64,000 nt of DNA. Source: Bacteroidota bacterium (GTDB lineage Bacteria > Bacteroidota > Bacteroidia > Cytophagales > Cyclobacteriaceae). The DNA is taken from NCBI GenBank assembly GCA_023417065.1, contig JAEZGH010000120.1:1-64000 (forward strand), given 5' to 3'. The translations under genes and the position numbers were made by a program. The notes below the pieces were generated by a model. It did not search any database and was not told the origin of the DNA. It saw only the letters and a program-made list of their open reading frames with translations. Shown piece by piece: positions 1-9,391 of the stretch. The first letter of the stretch is position 1; every line of letters starts with the position of its first letter.

Positions 1-1
1 A

Positions 2-376
2 GAAAAAACCAAGACGATTGCCGAACTGCAGGAACAGGTAGAACGCTACCGGAATGAAAACGAAAACCTCATTTCAACCGTTGGCATGCAGGAAGCTGAG
101 CTTATCGAAAAGCAGCAGGAAATCGAATCAAAATCTCAGGAGCTTGCTCTTATCGAAGCACGCATTCAGGAACTGATGATTCAAAGCAAGATGAGCGAAG
201 CCGATGCTTATTACGCACGTGCTCAGGCGGTGGAAGAAGCTGCAAATCGCACCAAACTCGCTCCCCGCAAAAAGAAAGAAACGCTTCGCGAAGCAATCGA
301 ACTGTATAAAAAGTCTTTATCTCTCGGGAAAGCGGAAGCTCAAACACGGATAGACGAGCTCGAGAAAAAAATCTAG
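2..376 (+). CDS. C-terminal part of a coiled-coil protein (5' truncated by window edge)
   Basis: The reading frame is open from the first bases of the window, so the gene begins upstream; an internal ATG at 86 is not taken as the start. The 124 visible residues are rich in E, K, Q and A with heptad-like spacing, which predicts a long coiled coil. The last 45 residues (around AVEEAANRTKLAPRKKKETL) look like a helical-repeat segment of the TPR type. It ends at a TAG and is followed at once by a hairpin terminator. No enzymatic motif is visible. Function unknown; a structural or scaffolding role is only a guess. Confidence 0.75.
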   Translation, partial: EKTKTIAELQEQVERYRNENENLISTVGMQEAELIEKQQEIESKSQELALIEARIQELMIQSKMSEADAYYARAQAVEEAANRTKLAPRKKKETLREAIELYKKSLSLGKAEAQTRIDELEKKI

Positions 377-399
377 CATTGTTGAATTTGCAACACAGG

Positions 400-428
400 A
401 AAGGTGCCGCGACAGCTGCACCTTTTTT
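400..428. terminator. Bidirectional intrinsic terminator
   Basis: Perfect 8-bp stem AAAGGTGC / GCACCTTT (400-407 and 418-425) with a 10-nt loop, followed by a T run on the plus strand and preceded by A residues. It sits between the convergent ends of the coiled-coil gene and the antiporter gene and can serve both. Confidence 0.75.
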
Positions 429-445
429 TATTGTCTGAAGGCTGC

Positions 446-1423
446 CTAAACCTGACTCAGCGGCTGGTCGTGGAAAATCTGATAAACGACGTACGTAATG
501 TAGCCTGCGAACAACAGAAATGCTTCCCAGCGATCAAGTTTTCGTTGGTTAATAGTGAACATAAAGATCATCAGCACGATCGCGCCGACGCCCATAACAA
601 CGATATCGATGTTCATGGAAGAATTATAGGGAATGGGGTGTATTACTCCAGTTATCCCCAGCACTACCGTGAGGTTGAAAATATTCGAGCCAATTACATT
701 CCCGATAGCGATATCCGTATTCTTTCGATACGCTGCAACTGCCGATGTCGCCAGTTCAGGAAGAGAGGTGCCTGCAGCCAGTATCGTGATCCCGATAAGT
801 TTTTCGGATAATTTATAGTGCTCGGCAATGGCCACTGCATTTTCAACTACGAGCGTCCCTCCTCCAACAAGCATGACCAGCCCTAATAAGGACAAACCAA
901 TTGATATTGGAAGTGTAAAAAGGCGGATAGTTGATTCCTCCATGTGGGCGCCGCGCTTCATCATTTGAGTGATGTAGTACATAAACAACAGAAACGTGAG
1001 GAGCAGCAGTGCCGCATCGAAGCGCGATAATTCATTTGAGGCCGAACCCCATATCTGCACATCGTTCACCAATACAAAAACCAGGAGCGCCGCAAAGAAG
1101 GAAAGAGGAACTTCGTATTTGATAGTATTGCGTTGTACGACCAATGGGTATATTAACCCGGCGGTACCAAGAATCAGGTAAGTGTTGAAATTGGTGCTTC
1201 CGAAAACATTGCCGAATGATGCATCATTCCGTCCATTAACCGCTGAAAGCATACTGACAATAAGCTCGGGTGTGGAGGTGCCAAATGCCACAACGGTCAA
1301 GCCAATCGCCAGACTTGAAACATTATATCGCTTAGCTATTGATGACGAGCCGAGTACCAGAAAATCAGCACCCTTCACCAAAATCACAAACCCCGTAAGC
1401 AGCAACAAAATCGCTAAAACCAT
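446..1423 (-). CDS. Calcium/sodium antiporter, CaCA family (YrbG-like)
   Basis: Inner-membrane cation exchanger of 325 residues. It has the internal two-fold repeat of the CaCA superfamily: the first alpha repeat carries GTSTPEL at 48-54 and GNVFGSTNFN at 71-80, the second carries GTSLPEL at 218-224 and GNVIGSNIFN at 241-250. The glutamates in the two PEL motifs are the expected ion-binding residues. About ten hydrophobic segments span the protein, and the length is normal for bacterial YrbG-type members. It stands alone, convergent with the preceding gene. Ca2+/Na+ exchange is inferred from the family; substrate specificity cannot be read from sequence. Confidence 0.92.
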   Translation of the reverse strand: MVLAILLLLTGFVILVKGADFLVLGSSSIAKRYNVSSLAIGLTVVAFGTSTPELIVSMLSAVNGRNDASFGNVFGSTNFNTYLILGTAGLIYPLVVQRNTIKYEVPLSFFAALLVFVLVNDVQIWGSASNELSRFDAALLLLTFLLFMYYITQMMKRGAHMEESTIRLFTLPISIGLSLLGLVMLVGGGTLVVENAVAIAEHYKLSEKLIGITILAAGTSLPELATSAVAAYRKNTDIAIGNVIGSNIFNLTVVLGITGVIHPIPYNSSMNIDIVVMGVGAIVLMIFMFTINQRKLDRWEAFLLFAGYITYVVYQIFHDQPLSQV

Positions 1424-1556
1424 TCAGACCAAGTTGGATTAACTATAAATATAGAGACCAGTCCGACAAAGTTATCTGGTGGGACATTTTTTTCGGATCT
1501 GAAGGCGTCGGCTTTGGGGATAAGTAAGGTTTTTCACGAAATAATAGAATCTTGAC

Positions 1557-2552
1557 TCAGATCCACTTCTTGTAGCGAAAGAAACCGAGCATCCCGATAG
1601 TAATCGCAATCATAATTCCCCACACCACATAATACCCGTATGTCCAGTTTAGTTCCGGCATGAACCTAAAGTTCATTCCATAGACACCTACAATAAATGT
1701 GAGCGGAATGAATATAGTTGAAATAATGGTCAGCACTTTGATCACCTCGTTGAGCCGGTTATTCATGGCGTTCATGTAAACGTCGAGCAACCCTGAGGTC
1801 AGATCCTTATACGTATCAACCGTATCGATAAGGTGAACAACGTGATCATAAACGTCGGCGAAAAACCGGGTGTTTTCATCGTTCACAAATCCTGTTTCAT
1901 CCTTCACCAGCTTGCTTAGCGCATCCCGTAGCGGATACAAAGCCCTCCGGAGAAAAATCAACTCCTTCTTTAATCGCTGGATCGTATGAAATTCACTACC
2001 CGACGGTCCTTCATAAACGTTTTCCTCCATCTCTTCAATGATATCCCCGATCTTGTCGAGAACATTGTAGTAGCTGTCAACGATTATGTCTATCAGCCGG
2101 TACAGCAGATAATCTGCCTGGCGTTTTCTTACACGGCCCTGATCAAGACGAATTCGCTCCCGAAAACCGTCGAACAAGTCGCCTTCTTTTTCCTGGAAGG
2201 AGATCAGAAAGTTGTGACCCAACACAAAACTGATCTGCTCATAGTCGAAATGACTTCCTTCGATCCGATACAACATCTTTAATGTGAGGAACAGGTAGTC
2301 GTCAAACTCTTCGGCTTTTGGACGCTGATCACTCAATACATCATCAATCAGCAAACTGTGCAGATTGAAATATTGCTGGATCTTTTCGATGATGTCGTGA
2401 TAAAAGAGCCCGTCAACATTGATCCAGTTCACCCGGTCATCATGCAGTCCCGCAAAAATGTTTTCCGGCGTGGTGTTGTCAATGCGGTCAAAACTATCCC
2501 GGTTATAGGAAATCAATTCTAGAATAGGATTGCGGGGTATCTTATGTTCCAT
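1557..2552 (-). CDS. corA: Magnesium/cobalt transporter CorA
   Basis: CorA-type divalent cation channel, 331 residues. The long charged N-terminal part forms the cytoplasmic funnel, with an extended helical stretch at about 130-260. Two C-terminal membrane segments follow. The first ends in the diagnostic GMN selectivity motif at 292-294, in the context YGMNF, and the protein closes with the basic RYKKWI tail. Length and layout match the family. The gene is monocistronic, with a 133-bp gap to the antiporter and a divergent gap to the prenyl synthase. Mg2+ uptake is the family role; Co2+ or Ni2+ passage is possible. Confidence 0.95.
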   Translation of the reverse strand: MEHKIPRNPILELISYNRDSFDRIDNTTPENIFAGLHDDRVNWINVDGLFYHDIIEKIQQYFNLHSLLIDDVLSDQRPKAEEFDDYLFLTLKMLYRIEGSHFDYEQISFVLGHNFLISFQEKEGDLFDGFRERIRLDQGRVRKRQADYLLYRLIDIIVDSYYNVLDKIGDIIEEMEENVYEGPSGSEFHTIQRLKKELIFLRRALYPLRDALSKLVKDETGFVNDENTRFFADVYDHVVHLIDTVDTYKDLTSGLLDVYMNAMNNRLNEVIKVLTIISTIFIPLTFIVGVYGMNFRFMPELNWTYGYYVVWGIMIAITIGMLGFFRYKKWI

Positions 2553-2728
2553 AACGAATGCAGCTGGGTCGGGAAATGTTGCTTAAATGGCAGATGCCCA
2601 GGTACAAGTAAAGAAAATTTGTCTATATAATGCGCCCTTCACCAGATAAACTAAGCATTACCGGAACCGCCCAAAAGCGCGATACAGGACATTGAGGATT
2701 GAACTAGTATGTGTAATATTGCGCCTTC

Positions 2729-3703
2729 ATGTCACTCCGCCTGGACGATATCAAAGCCCCCATTGCTCGGGAAATGGAGCAGTTTGAGCAAAAGTTTCGC
2801 GCTTCGGTGAAAACCAAGGTGCTGTTGCTCGACAAAATAATGAGCTATATCGTCAAACGGAAGGGGAAGCAGATGCGCCCTATGTTCGTATTTCTCAGCG
2901 CCGGGACATGTGGCGAAATCCGTGAATCAACGTTCAGGGGGGCTTCCCTTATCGAACTTCTTCATACGGCCACCCTCGTTCACGACGACGTGGTCGATGA
3001 AGCCAACTACCGCCGAGGCTTTTTTTCTGTAAATGCCCTCTGGAAAAACAAGGTGGCTGTGCTCGTCGGCGACTTCCTTCTGTCGCGGGGGATGATCCTT
3101 TCCGTCGAAAACAAGGACTTCGACATTCTCAGCATCGTCACCGAGGCCGTAAAAGACATGAGTGAAGGCGAGCTGTTGCAACTCGAGAAGTCACGCCGTC
3201 TCGATATCACCGAAGATGTTTACTTTGAAATCATTCGCCGCAAGACTGCATCGCTGATCGCGTCGTGCTGTGCTGTGGGAGCAAGCTCATCGGGCGCGAC
3301 CCCCGAACAAGTCAGGGTTATGCATAAGTTCGGGGAACACATAGGCACGGCTTTCCAGATCAAGGATGACCTTTTCGACTATGGAGAAGAAGAAATCGGA
3401 AAACCCCTGGGAATCGATATCAAAGAGAAAAAAATGACGCTTCCGCTGATCTATGCGCTGTCGAACGCAGGTTGGGTGGAGAAGCGTATAATCCTCAGTA
3501 TCGTTAAGAACGAAAGTTCCAACCCGCGCAAGGTGAAGGAGGTTATCGCGTTCGTAAAGGCTTCCGGGGGGATCGATTATGCGCAGAAAGCAATGGAAAA
3601 ATACCATCAGGAGGCGTTGGCGATGCTTCATCAATTCCCGGATTCCCAATACAAAGAATCCCTTGTCCAACTGGTTCAGTTTACTATCGACAGAAACAAT
3701 TGA
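2729..3703 (+). CDS. Polyprenyl diphosphate synthase (trans-isoprenyl, IspB-like)
   Basis: Chain-elongating prenyltransferase of 324 residues, condensing isopentenyl diphosphate onto allylic diphosphates to make the side chain of a quinone, most likely menaquinone in this phylum. The first aspartate-rich motif DDVVD lies at 86-90 in VHDDVVDEANYRRG, and the second, DDLFD, at 213-217 within FQIKDDLFDYG. GKQMRP at 46-51 is the conserved IPP-binding region. Small residues rather than large aromatics precede the first motif, fitting a long-chain product, but the exact chain length cannot be given. A TAATATTG element about 15 bp upstream of the start resembles the Bacteroidota -7 box. Confidence 0.93.
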   Translation: MSLRLDDIKAPIAREMEQFEQKFRASVKTKVLLLDKIMSYIVKRKGKQMRPMFVFLSAGTCGEIRESTFRGASLIELLHTATLVHDDVVDEANYRRGFFSVNALWKNKVAVLVGDFLLSRGMILSVENKDFDILSIVTEAVKDMSEGELLQLEKSRRLDITEDVYFEIIRRKTASLIASCCAVGASSSGATPEQVRVMHKFGEHIGTAFQIKDDLFDYGEEEIGKPLGIDIKEKKMTLPLIYALSNAGWVEKRIILSIVKNESSNPRKVKEVIAFVKASGGIDYAQKAMEKYHQEALAMLHQFPDSQYKESLVQLVQFTIDRNN

Positions 3704-3710
3704 CATAGAA

Positions 3711-3740
3711 AAAGGCTGCCCCTGGATGGAGCAGCCTCTC
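3711..3740. terminator. Bidirectional intrinsic terminator
   Basis: Perfect 7-bp stem AGGCTGC / GCAGCCT (3713-3719 and 3731-3737) with an 11-nt loop, between the convergent prenyl synthase gene and the 154-residue unknown gene. An A run lies just upstream, giving a T run on the minus strand, so it is strongest for the minus-strand gene. Confidence 0.65.
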
Positions 3741-3762
3741 AACCTGTATAACAATTAGTACT

Positions 3763-4227
3763 TTATTTCTTAACGCGTGAACGTCCGGCTTCCTGGATGG
3801 CGTATTCTTTCCAGCTCATGAAGCTTGACGAATCAAGCGCATCGGCTGCCGGACCACTGTTCTGGGGTTCGTACTCGCCGTTGTTTTCCCACCACTTGCG
3901 GGCGTTTTCCCGCGCTTCCTTTCGGTCAACACCTTCGAAAAGGTTAATACATGAATCGGAAACCATCCACGGCTTCGACACCGTGCTGTATTTTTCAAAA
4001 ATCATCGATCTCATCTGAGTTCCTGAAGGCTGATTCTGAAAATGGGACAACGTGTAAGACATGGTTTCTGGCTCCGTCATAACCATATCCCAGTACTTCC
4101 TCGACGTGATGACCTGCGCCGTTGTCAACAAGTATCCGTAGCCGTTTTCAATCGGCTCCTTCGTGATCGGGCAGCGTGCTTTCAACTGAGGTTTCTTCTT
4201 TCCAAATATCTTTTCAAGAAATGCCAT
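3763..4227 (-). CDS. Hypothetical protein, 154 residues
   Basis: I do not recognise this family. The protein begins with a short basic segment (MAFLEKIFGKKKP), contains one cysteine in RCPITKEPI near 18-26 and a second in SDSCINLFEG near 92, and has an aromatic-rich helix (ENARKWWENNGEY) near 108. There is no signal peptide or membrane segment, so it should be cytosolic. It is monocistronic and ends at a shared terminator with the prenyl synthase gene. The start has no good alternative. Codon use looks like that of its neighbours. No function is proposed. Confidence 0.8.
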   Translation of the reverse strand: MAFLEKIFGKKKPQLKARCPITKEPIENGYGYLLTTAQVITSRKYWDMVMTEPETMSYTLSHFQNQPSGTQMRSMIFEKYSTVSKPWMVSDSCINLFEGVDRKEARENARKWWENNGEYEPQNSGPAADALDSSSFMSWKEYAIQEAGRSRVKK

Positions 4228-4422
4228 AACTTTTGGGTGGTTTGAAAGCTACTTGTCAGTGATCTTTACTATTGATTGACTTTTCTGACAAATAGTTGCA
4301 TCTATTAGACTCAATTTCCCCGGAAAAGTTACAAAAGCTTTACCAAAACCGTAAAGTGGCTTTTTACCCCGCCAGGCCGTTCTGGGTGTCCGAATGTGAA
4401 CGAGAGGGTGTCCGACGATGAC

Positions 4423-5871
4423 CTATGGAGTGCCCGTTTTCGGCTTTCCGGAGGCCTGTGTCTTCTGGAACTTTTCGTACTGTATAAAGAAATCTTCCAG
4501 CTTCTCGGCGGGAATTTTTTTTGCGATTATCTTCTTGCGGCTGTCCAGAATAAACAGCGACGGCGTCGTCGACGCATCGTAATGATCCTGGTAAGGGCCG
4601 ACGTATGTACGCGGACCGTTGACCACCGGGAATGTCATCTTCATGGTCTTGATGTAGTCCCTCATTTTGGCCATTGAGGTGTCTGCACTTACTGCAAAAA
4701 CCTCGACGTCAAAACGCGCCTTATTCTTGTTATAGAAGTCCACCAGCTTCGGCGTTTCCACCTTACAATGCCCGCAGTCAGGATCGAAAATGTATAGAAT
4801 GGTATACCGATTCTTGATGGAATACAACTCGCGGGCTTTGAAGTTCTGGTCCTGCATGATCAGGTTGGGCCCGGTCTTGCCGATGAGGCTCTTGCGCAGA
4901 CGATCCGCGTGCTCTTTGAGCGTCTGTTTCGTCTTGTCGCTGATCCAGAAGTCCATCTCACCGCTTCCGAAGTATTTATCGAATACGTGCACGTAAACCG
5001 CGTCAAGCCCCATGATTTCCGGCTGCTGATACTTGACCAGCGCGATCCACGTGGCATACTTGTACGATTCCTGGTTCTTCTTCGCAAGCTTCATAACGTC
5101 GTCGATGGCCTTTGCAAGCGTGTCGGCCTGCGGAGCAAAAAGCTTGTCGAGATATTCGTTGATCTTTTCCTTCAGCACTGGGCGGGGCATCCGTACGATC
5201 GCCTCGTTCGAAAGATCGATGTTATCAAAGAAGTGCGCGCGATACCAGCGCAGTTGAAACGTTGAATCTATGGTGCCATCGGCCTTCTTTGGCGGATCGG
5301 GTACCTTAACAGGCTGACTTGATTTCAGAAGTAAGGCTGTGACTGTCTTCGGATTCTTGTCGATAAGCTCCTGCTGGTAGGCCAGCACCTTTTCATTGAT
5401 CCGGGAAAATTCTTCCCGCGCCGTTGCCTTACTCGCTTCTGATGCAGTGCTGTCTCTGAGAATTTTTATAAATGGCTCAGCTTCCATGTGCCGCTCCATA
5501 TTGAAGTTCATCTGATTGAAGAACAGGCTATTGTCAGGGTCACCTGTTACCTTCATGTTCTTCACGTAATCAGTTGCGTTGGTTTCCATCCGAAAACGCT
5601 GCGCCTCTCCTATGACGATGTCAAAAATTTTGGTCTTGTCGAGCACCAGGAAGTACATGCCCGGAGGCAGAGGTTTCGAACCGCTAAATCGAAACTCACC
5701 GTTGCCGGAAACTTTCGCGGTGTCCTTGATGTAGGTGCTTTCCCAATAATAATGTCCCAGGTAGGCCGTTGTATCTTTCCATCCGTCAACGCGGAACTGA
5801 ATGTCATACCCCTGCTGGGCGAAAAGTGAAACACACGAAAAGAGACAAAAAAATAGTAGGAAAGGTCGCAT
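4423..5871 (-). CDS. Exported TlpA-type thioredoxin-fold protein (DUF4369/DUF5106 architecture)
   Basis: Periplasmic thiol-disulfide protein of 482 residues. The ATG at 5871 is chosen over one 48 bases upstream because it begins a clean signal peptide (MRPFLLFFCLFSC...FAQ). Residues about 20-110 are a beta-rich DUF4369-like domain, about 120-330 are helical and DUF5106-like, and about 335-470 are a thioredoxin fold with the redox motif CGHC at 366-369 and the cis-proline region STTPSLF. The C-terminus is basic and low-complexity. Such proteins are common in Bacteroidota and are thought to reduce or exchange disulfides at the cell envelope; the partner is unknown. The gene is divergent from gldA with 148 bp between. 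Confidence 0.88.
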   Translation of the reverse strand: MRPFLLFFCLFSCVSLFAQQGYDIQFRVDGWKDTTAYLGHYYWESTYIKDTAKVSGNGEFRFSGSKPLPPGMYFLVLDKTKIFDIVIGEAQRFRMETNATDYVKNMKVTGDPDNSLFFNQMNFNMERHMEAEPFIKILRDSTASEASKATAREEFSRINEKVLAYQQELIDKNPKTVTALLLKSSQPVKVPDPPKKADGTIDSTFQLRWYRAHFFDNIDLSNEAIVRMPRPVLKEKINEYLDKLFAPQADTLAKAIDDVMKLAKKNQESYKYATWIALVKYQQPEIMGLDAVYVHVFDKYFGSGEMDFWISDKTKQTLKEHADRLRKSLIGKTGPNLIMQDQNFKARELYSIKNRYTILYIFDPDCGHCKVETPKLVDFYNKNKARFDVEVFAVSADTSMAKMRDYIKTMKMTFPVVNGPRTYVGPYQDHYDASTTPSLFILDSRKKIIAKKIPAEKLEDFFIQYEKFQKTQASGKPKTGTP

Positions 5872-6019
5872 AACTTGAATTATAACTGCGAATTTGTAAA
5901 AATCGGGTCTTAACATCAACGTCTTTAATATTCTTTAACATTCACTGGTAACAACTTTTGTGCAATAACTGCATGTTATTGAGTGAAATCTTTAAACTTT
6001 ACGCAAAATAAGGCGGAAA

Positions 6020-6949
6020 ATGTCCCTCCAGATACAGCATTTAAGCAAAGTATACGGCAAGCAGAAGGCGCTGAACGAAATCTCATTCTCTGTGGAAACG
6101 GGAGAAATTGTCGGTTTTCTGGGGCCAAACGGCGCCGGGAAGTCGACAACGATGAAAATTGCGACCTGTTTCTTACCTCCGACATCGGGTGTGGTTAAAG
6201 TCGGTGGATTCGACGTCTTAGAGCATCCGAAGGAAATCAAAAAAATCACCGGATATCTGCCGGAGCACAACCCGCTGTATCTCGACCTCTATGTGCACGA
6301 ATATCTGTCGTTTATCGGTAAACTCTACGGCCTGGGGGGCTCCGCCCTGAGGAAACGCGTAGGCGAAATGGTCGAGCTGTGTGGCCTCACCCGTGAACAG
6401 AACAAGCGCATAGAAGCACTGTCCAAAGGATATCGGCAACGGGTGGGGTTGGCGCAAGCGCTGATTCACGATCCGCAGGTGTTGATCCTCGATGAACCAA
6501 CGTCAGGCCTTGACCCGAATCAGCTGCTCGAAATCCGCAAGCTCATCCGTGAAATCAGCCGAAACAAGACCGTGATCTTCTCGACGCATATCATGCAGGA
6601 AGTCCAGGCGTTATGCAACCGCGTGGTCGTGATCAACCGCGGCAATATCGTGGCCGATGATCAGGTGGATAATCTGCTCAAAGGGGCTGTGGATCAAAAA
6701 TTTGTGATCGTCGAATTCGAAAATGAAGTCGCGACCACGCTTTTGTCAGGTATCCCGGGCGTTGTGTCTGTCAACGAGGTAAAAGCATTTACCTATCGCC
6801 TAGGAACTGCACCGGGCGCCGACATTCGCCCTGAAGTCTTCAGGTTCGCTGCTGACAACAACCTTTCGCTGGTCGGGCTTCGACAAGAGGAAAGCAAACT
6901 GGAGGATATCTTCCAGATCCTGACGTCGCAAAACCCCGTTCAGCATTAG
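6020..6949 (+). CDS. gldA: Gliding motility-associated ABC transporter ATP-binding subunit GldA
   Basis: ATPase subunit of the Gld ABC transporter, needed for gliding in Flavobacterium johnsoniae and found with type IX secretion genes. It has 309 residues with Walker A GPNGAGKST at 35-43, a signature-type LSKGYRQ at 134-140 and Walker B LILDEP at 155-160, followed by the D-loop and the switch histidine in STHIMQE. The C-terminal 80 residues are the accessory domain usual for this export-type family. Immediately downstream are gldF and gldG, which support the assignment over a generic ABC ATPase. The transported substrate is unknown. Confidence 0.92.
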   Translation: MSLQIQHLSKVYGKQKALNEISFSVETGEIVGFLGPNGAGKSTTMKIATCFLPPTSGVVKVGGFDVLEHPKEIKKITGYLPEHNPLYLDLYVHEYLSFIGKLYGLGGSALRKRVGEMVELCGLTREQNKRIEALSKGYRQRVGLAQALIHDPQVLILDEPTSGLDPNQLLEIRKLIREISRNKTVIFSTHIMQEVQALCNRVVVINRGNIVADDQVDNLLKGAVDQKFVIVEFENEVATTLLSGIPGVVSVNEVKAFTYRLGTAPGADIRPEVFRFAADNNLSLVGLRQEESKLEDIFQILTSQNPVQH

Positions 6950-6961
6950 AAAATTTAACCT

Positions 6962-6969
6962 TACTTTTG
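6962..6969 (+). promoter_or_regulatory. Putative -7 promoter element before gldF
   Basis: TACTTTTG matches the Bacteroidota TAnnTTTG consensus exactly and lies 17 bp upstream of the gldF start in the 37-bp gap after gldA. A convincing -33 TTTG at the right spacing is not seen, because that position falls inside the end of gldA. It could give gldF-gldG a second, internal start of transcription. Confidence 0.45.
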
Positions 6970-6986
6970 CAGCGTTCGAAAAAAGC

Positions 6987-7715
6987 ATGATCCAGGTCCT
7001 TTCAAAAGAGTTTAACAGTTTTTTGAATTCACTCATTGCCTATGTGGTCATAGGTGTGTTTCTGATCGCCATGGGGTTGCTTATGTGGGTATTCCCGGAA
7101 ACGTCGGTGCTCGAGTATGGATATGCGGACATGGAAACACTGTTCAGGCTCGGACCTTATGTGCTAATCTTCCTTATTCCGGCAATCACTATGCGAAGCT
7201 TCGCGGAAGAGAAGAAAGCAGGAACCATTGAACTTCTTATAACAAAACCTCTATCCGACTGGGATATTATCCTCGGCAAGTTCCTCGCGTGTTTCCTGCT
7301 TGTATGTTGTGCGCTGTTGCCGACGATCATTTACTACGTGTCGGTTTATAAACTCGGCGCCTCGCCTGGCAACATTGATACTCCCGGTGTAATCGGTTCC
7401 TATATCGGCCTGGTACTCCTCGGCGCGGTATTCTGCGCAGTCGGAATCCTTGCATCTTCCCTTACGCGGAATCAGATCGTCGCTTTTATCATCGCAGCTT
7501 TCCTGTGCTTCATCCTGTTTTCAGGTTTTGAATCACTGTCTGCGCTCAATGTGTGGTCAGCGAATGCGTTGCTCATCAAGCAACTCGGCCTCGTTGAACA
7601 CTATCAATCACTCGGAAGAGGTCTCATCGACAGCCGCGATGTCATATTCTTCGGAACCGTCATTCTGGTCATGCTCTCACTCACCAAACTAAACCTCAGT
7701 ATCCGCCAATGGTAA
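6987..7715 (+). CDS. gldF: Gliding motility-associated ABC transporter permease GldF
   Basis: Membrane subunit of the Gld ABC transporter, 242 residues with six hydrophobic segments and the ABC-2 permease pattern. Near residues 72-80, FAEEKKAGTIELL is the conserved cytoplasmic coupling segment of this family (EExxGTxxLL). The protein starts MIQVLSKEF, as is usual for GldF. It lies 37 bp after gldA and overlaps gldG by 7 bp, so the three are one transcription unit and the products should form one complex in the inner membrane. Confidence 0.93.
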   Translation: MIQVLSKEFNSFLNSLIAYVVIGVFLIAMGLLMWVFPETSVLEYGYADMETLFRLGPYVLIFLIPAITMRSFAEEKKAGTIELLITKPLSDWDIILGKFLACFLLVCCALLPTIIYYVSVYKLGASPGNIDTPGVIGSYIGLVLLGAVFCAVGILASSLTRNQIVAFIIAAFLCFILFSGFESLSALNVWSANALLIKQLGLVEHYQSLGRGLIDSRDVIFFGTVILVMLSLTKLNLSIRQW

Positions 7716-9391
7716 ACTGGAAGAGCAGAAGATTTGGCGACGTGCTCTGGATCGTAAACATGATCCTCCTGGCGGTGTTGCTGAATATCATCGCCAATCT
7801 GTTTTCCTTTCGGATTGACCTCACGGAAGAAAAGCGTTATACGATCAAGGATCAGACCATCGCCTTGCTTGAAAACCTCGACGAAGAGGTGTACGTCGAA
7901 GTGTACCTTGGCGGTGAGCTCAACGCCGGATTCAGACGCTTCCGCAAGAGCATTGAAGAAACGCTGGAAGAATTCAGTATTCATTCAGGAAAACGGGTGC
8001 GCTATGCGTTCACAGATCCGGCAACGGCAATGGGCCAAAAAGCCCGCAACGAATTTATGGCCGACCTCGCCGCACGCGGAATCCAACCTACCAATGTGGT
8101 CGACAAGAAGGATGGCCAACGCGTTGAAAAAATTATCTTCCCCGGAGCAATAATCAGCTATGGCGGTTTCGAAACTGGCGTCATGCTGCTAAAGGGCAAC
8201 AAGGCTGCATCGTCGGAAGAAATCATCAACCAATCGATCGAAGGCGTTGAATTCGAACTTGCCAACGCAATTCACAAGCTGGTCAATACCGACAGAAAAC
8301 AAATCGGATTTGTCGATGGCCACGGCGAACTCGATAGCCTTGAAATCGCTGCGTTCAACAATCAGGTGCTGGAGTTTTATGACGTATTCCGCGTAGACTT
8401 ATCACGGAAAAGCGACTTGTCGCGATACGACGTGCTCATTGTGGCGAAACCAAAATACGAGTACTCACCGCTCGAAAAATACAGGCTTGACCAGTTTATC
8501 ATGCGCGGAGGAAAAGTGATGTTCCTCATCGACAAGCTTGAGGCGAGTATGGACAGCGCGTCAAGGGAGGATTACTTTGCGTTTCCGTATAGACATAACC
8601 TCGACGATCAGCTTTTCCGTTATGGAGCGCGTGTTAACCTTGATCTGGTCCAGGATCAGAATGCTGCATTGTATCCTATCGTAACAGGGCAGGTTGGCGG
8701 AAAGCCTCAGATGCAACTGATCGACTGGCCTTTTTTCCCCTTGATCAGCAGCTATCCGGAACATCCGATCACGAGAAATCTTGACGCAGTGATCACGCGA
8801 TTTGCCAGCAGCATTGACACGGTGAAAGCGGAAGGAGTGAAAAAGACGCCGCTGCTGGTGACGTCAAAATATTCGCGGACTGTAGGTGCACCGGTCAATA
8901 TCTCGGTCGACAAACTTCGCAGCATGTCGGCGGCGCAGTTTGACAAGTCGGCTGTCCCGATCGGGTATCTGCTGGAAGGGAAGTTTACGTCCCTGTATAA
9001 AAACAGATTTCTTCCCGAAGGTGCGGATCCTGCAGGATTTCGCCCCGAGGGCGATTTTTCGCGGATTGTCGTGATTGCTGACGGCGATATCGCCCGAAAT
9101 GAAATCAATCCACGATCCGGACAGCCCCAGGAGCTCGGATTCGACCCGTTCTCAAATTATACGTTTGCAAACCGCGACTTCCTTATGAATACGCTCGCCT
9201 TCCTGACGGATGAGGCCGGGCTGATTCAGACCCGGAACAAGCAAATCAAAATACGACCCCTTGACCGTCAGCGTATCCAGGACGAAAAAACATTCTGGCA
9301 AATAGTAAACGTCAGCCTCCCGTTGGTCGTTTTGATTGCCTTTGGCGTGGTGCGGTCATTTATCCGAAAACGCAGATATGCCAGTTTCTGA
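7709..9391 (+). CDS. gldG: Gliding motility-associated protein GldG
   Basis: Third subunit of the Gld ABC transporter, 560 residues. One membrane segment lies at about 12-32 and another near the C-terminus (about 530-550), enclosing a large extracytoplasmic domain of the GldG/ABC_transp_aux type. The N-terminal region after the first membrane helix (IDLTEEKRYTIKDQT) is strongly characteristic of GldG. Length matches the family. It overlaps gldF by 7 bp and is followed at once by a DUF4340 gene. In F. johnsoniae GldG is needed with GldA and GldF for gliding and chitin use; the molecular role is not established. Confidence 0.93.
   Translation: MVNWKSRRFGDVLWIVNMILLAVLLNIIANLFSFRIDLTEEKRYTIKDQTIALLENLDEEVYVEVYLGGELNAGFRRFRKSIEETLEEFSIHSGKRVRYAFTDPATAMGQKARNEFMADLAARGIQPTNVVDKKDGQRVEKIIFPGAIISYGGFETGVMLLKGNKAASSEEIINQSIEGVEFELANAIHKLVNTDRKQIGFVDGHGELDSLEIAAFNNQVLEFYDVFRVDLSRKSDLSRYDVLIVAKPKYEYSPLEKYRLDQFIMRGGKVMFLIDKLEASMDSASREDYFAFPYRHNLDDQLFRYGARVNLDLVQDQNAALYPIVTGQVGGKPQMQLIDWPFFPLISSYPEHPITRNLDAVITRFASSIDTVKAEGVKKTPLLVTSKYSRTVGAPVNISVDKLRSMSAAQFDKSAVPIGYLLEGKFTSLYKNRFLPEGADPAGFRPEGDFSRIVVIADGDIARNEINPRSGQPQELGFDPFSNYTFANRDFLMNTLAFLTDEAGLIQTRNKQIKIRPLDRQRIQDEKTFWQIVNVSLPLVVLIAFGVVRSFIRKRRYASF

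Noticed and set aside
404..811. 135-residue plus-strand frame
   Set aside because: It runs antisense through the antiporter gene, starts inside the terminator hairpin, and has no domain.
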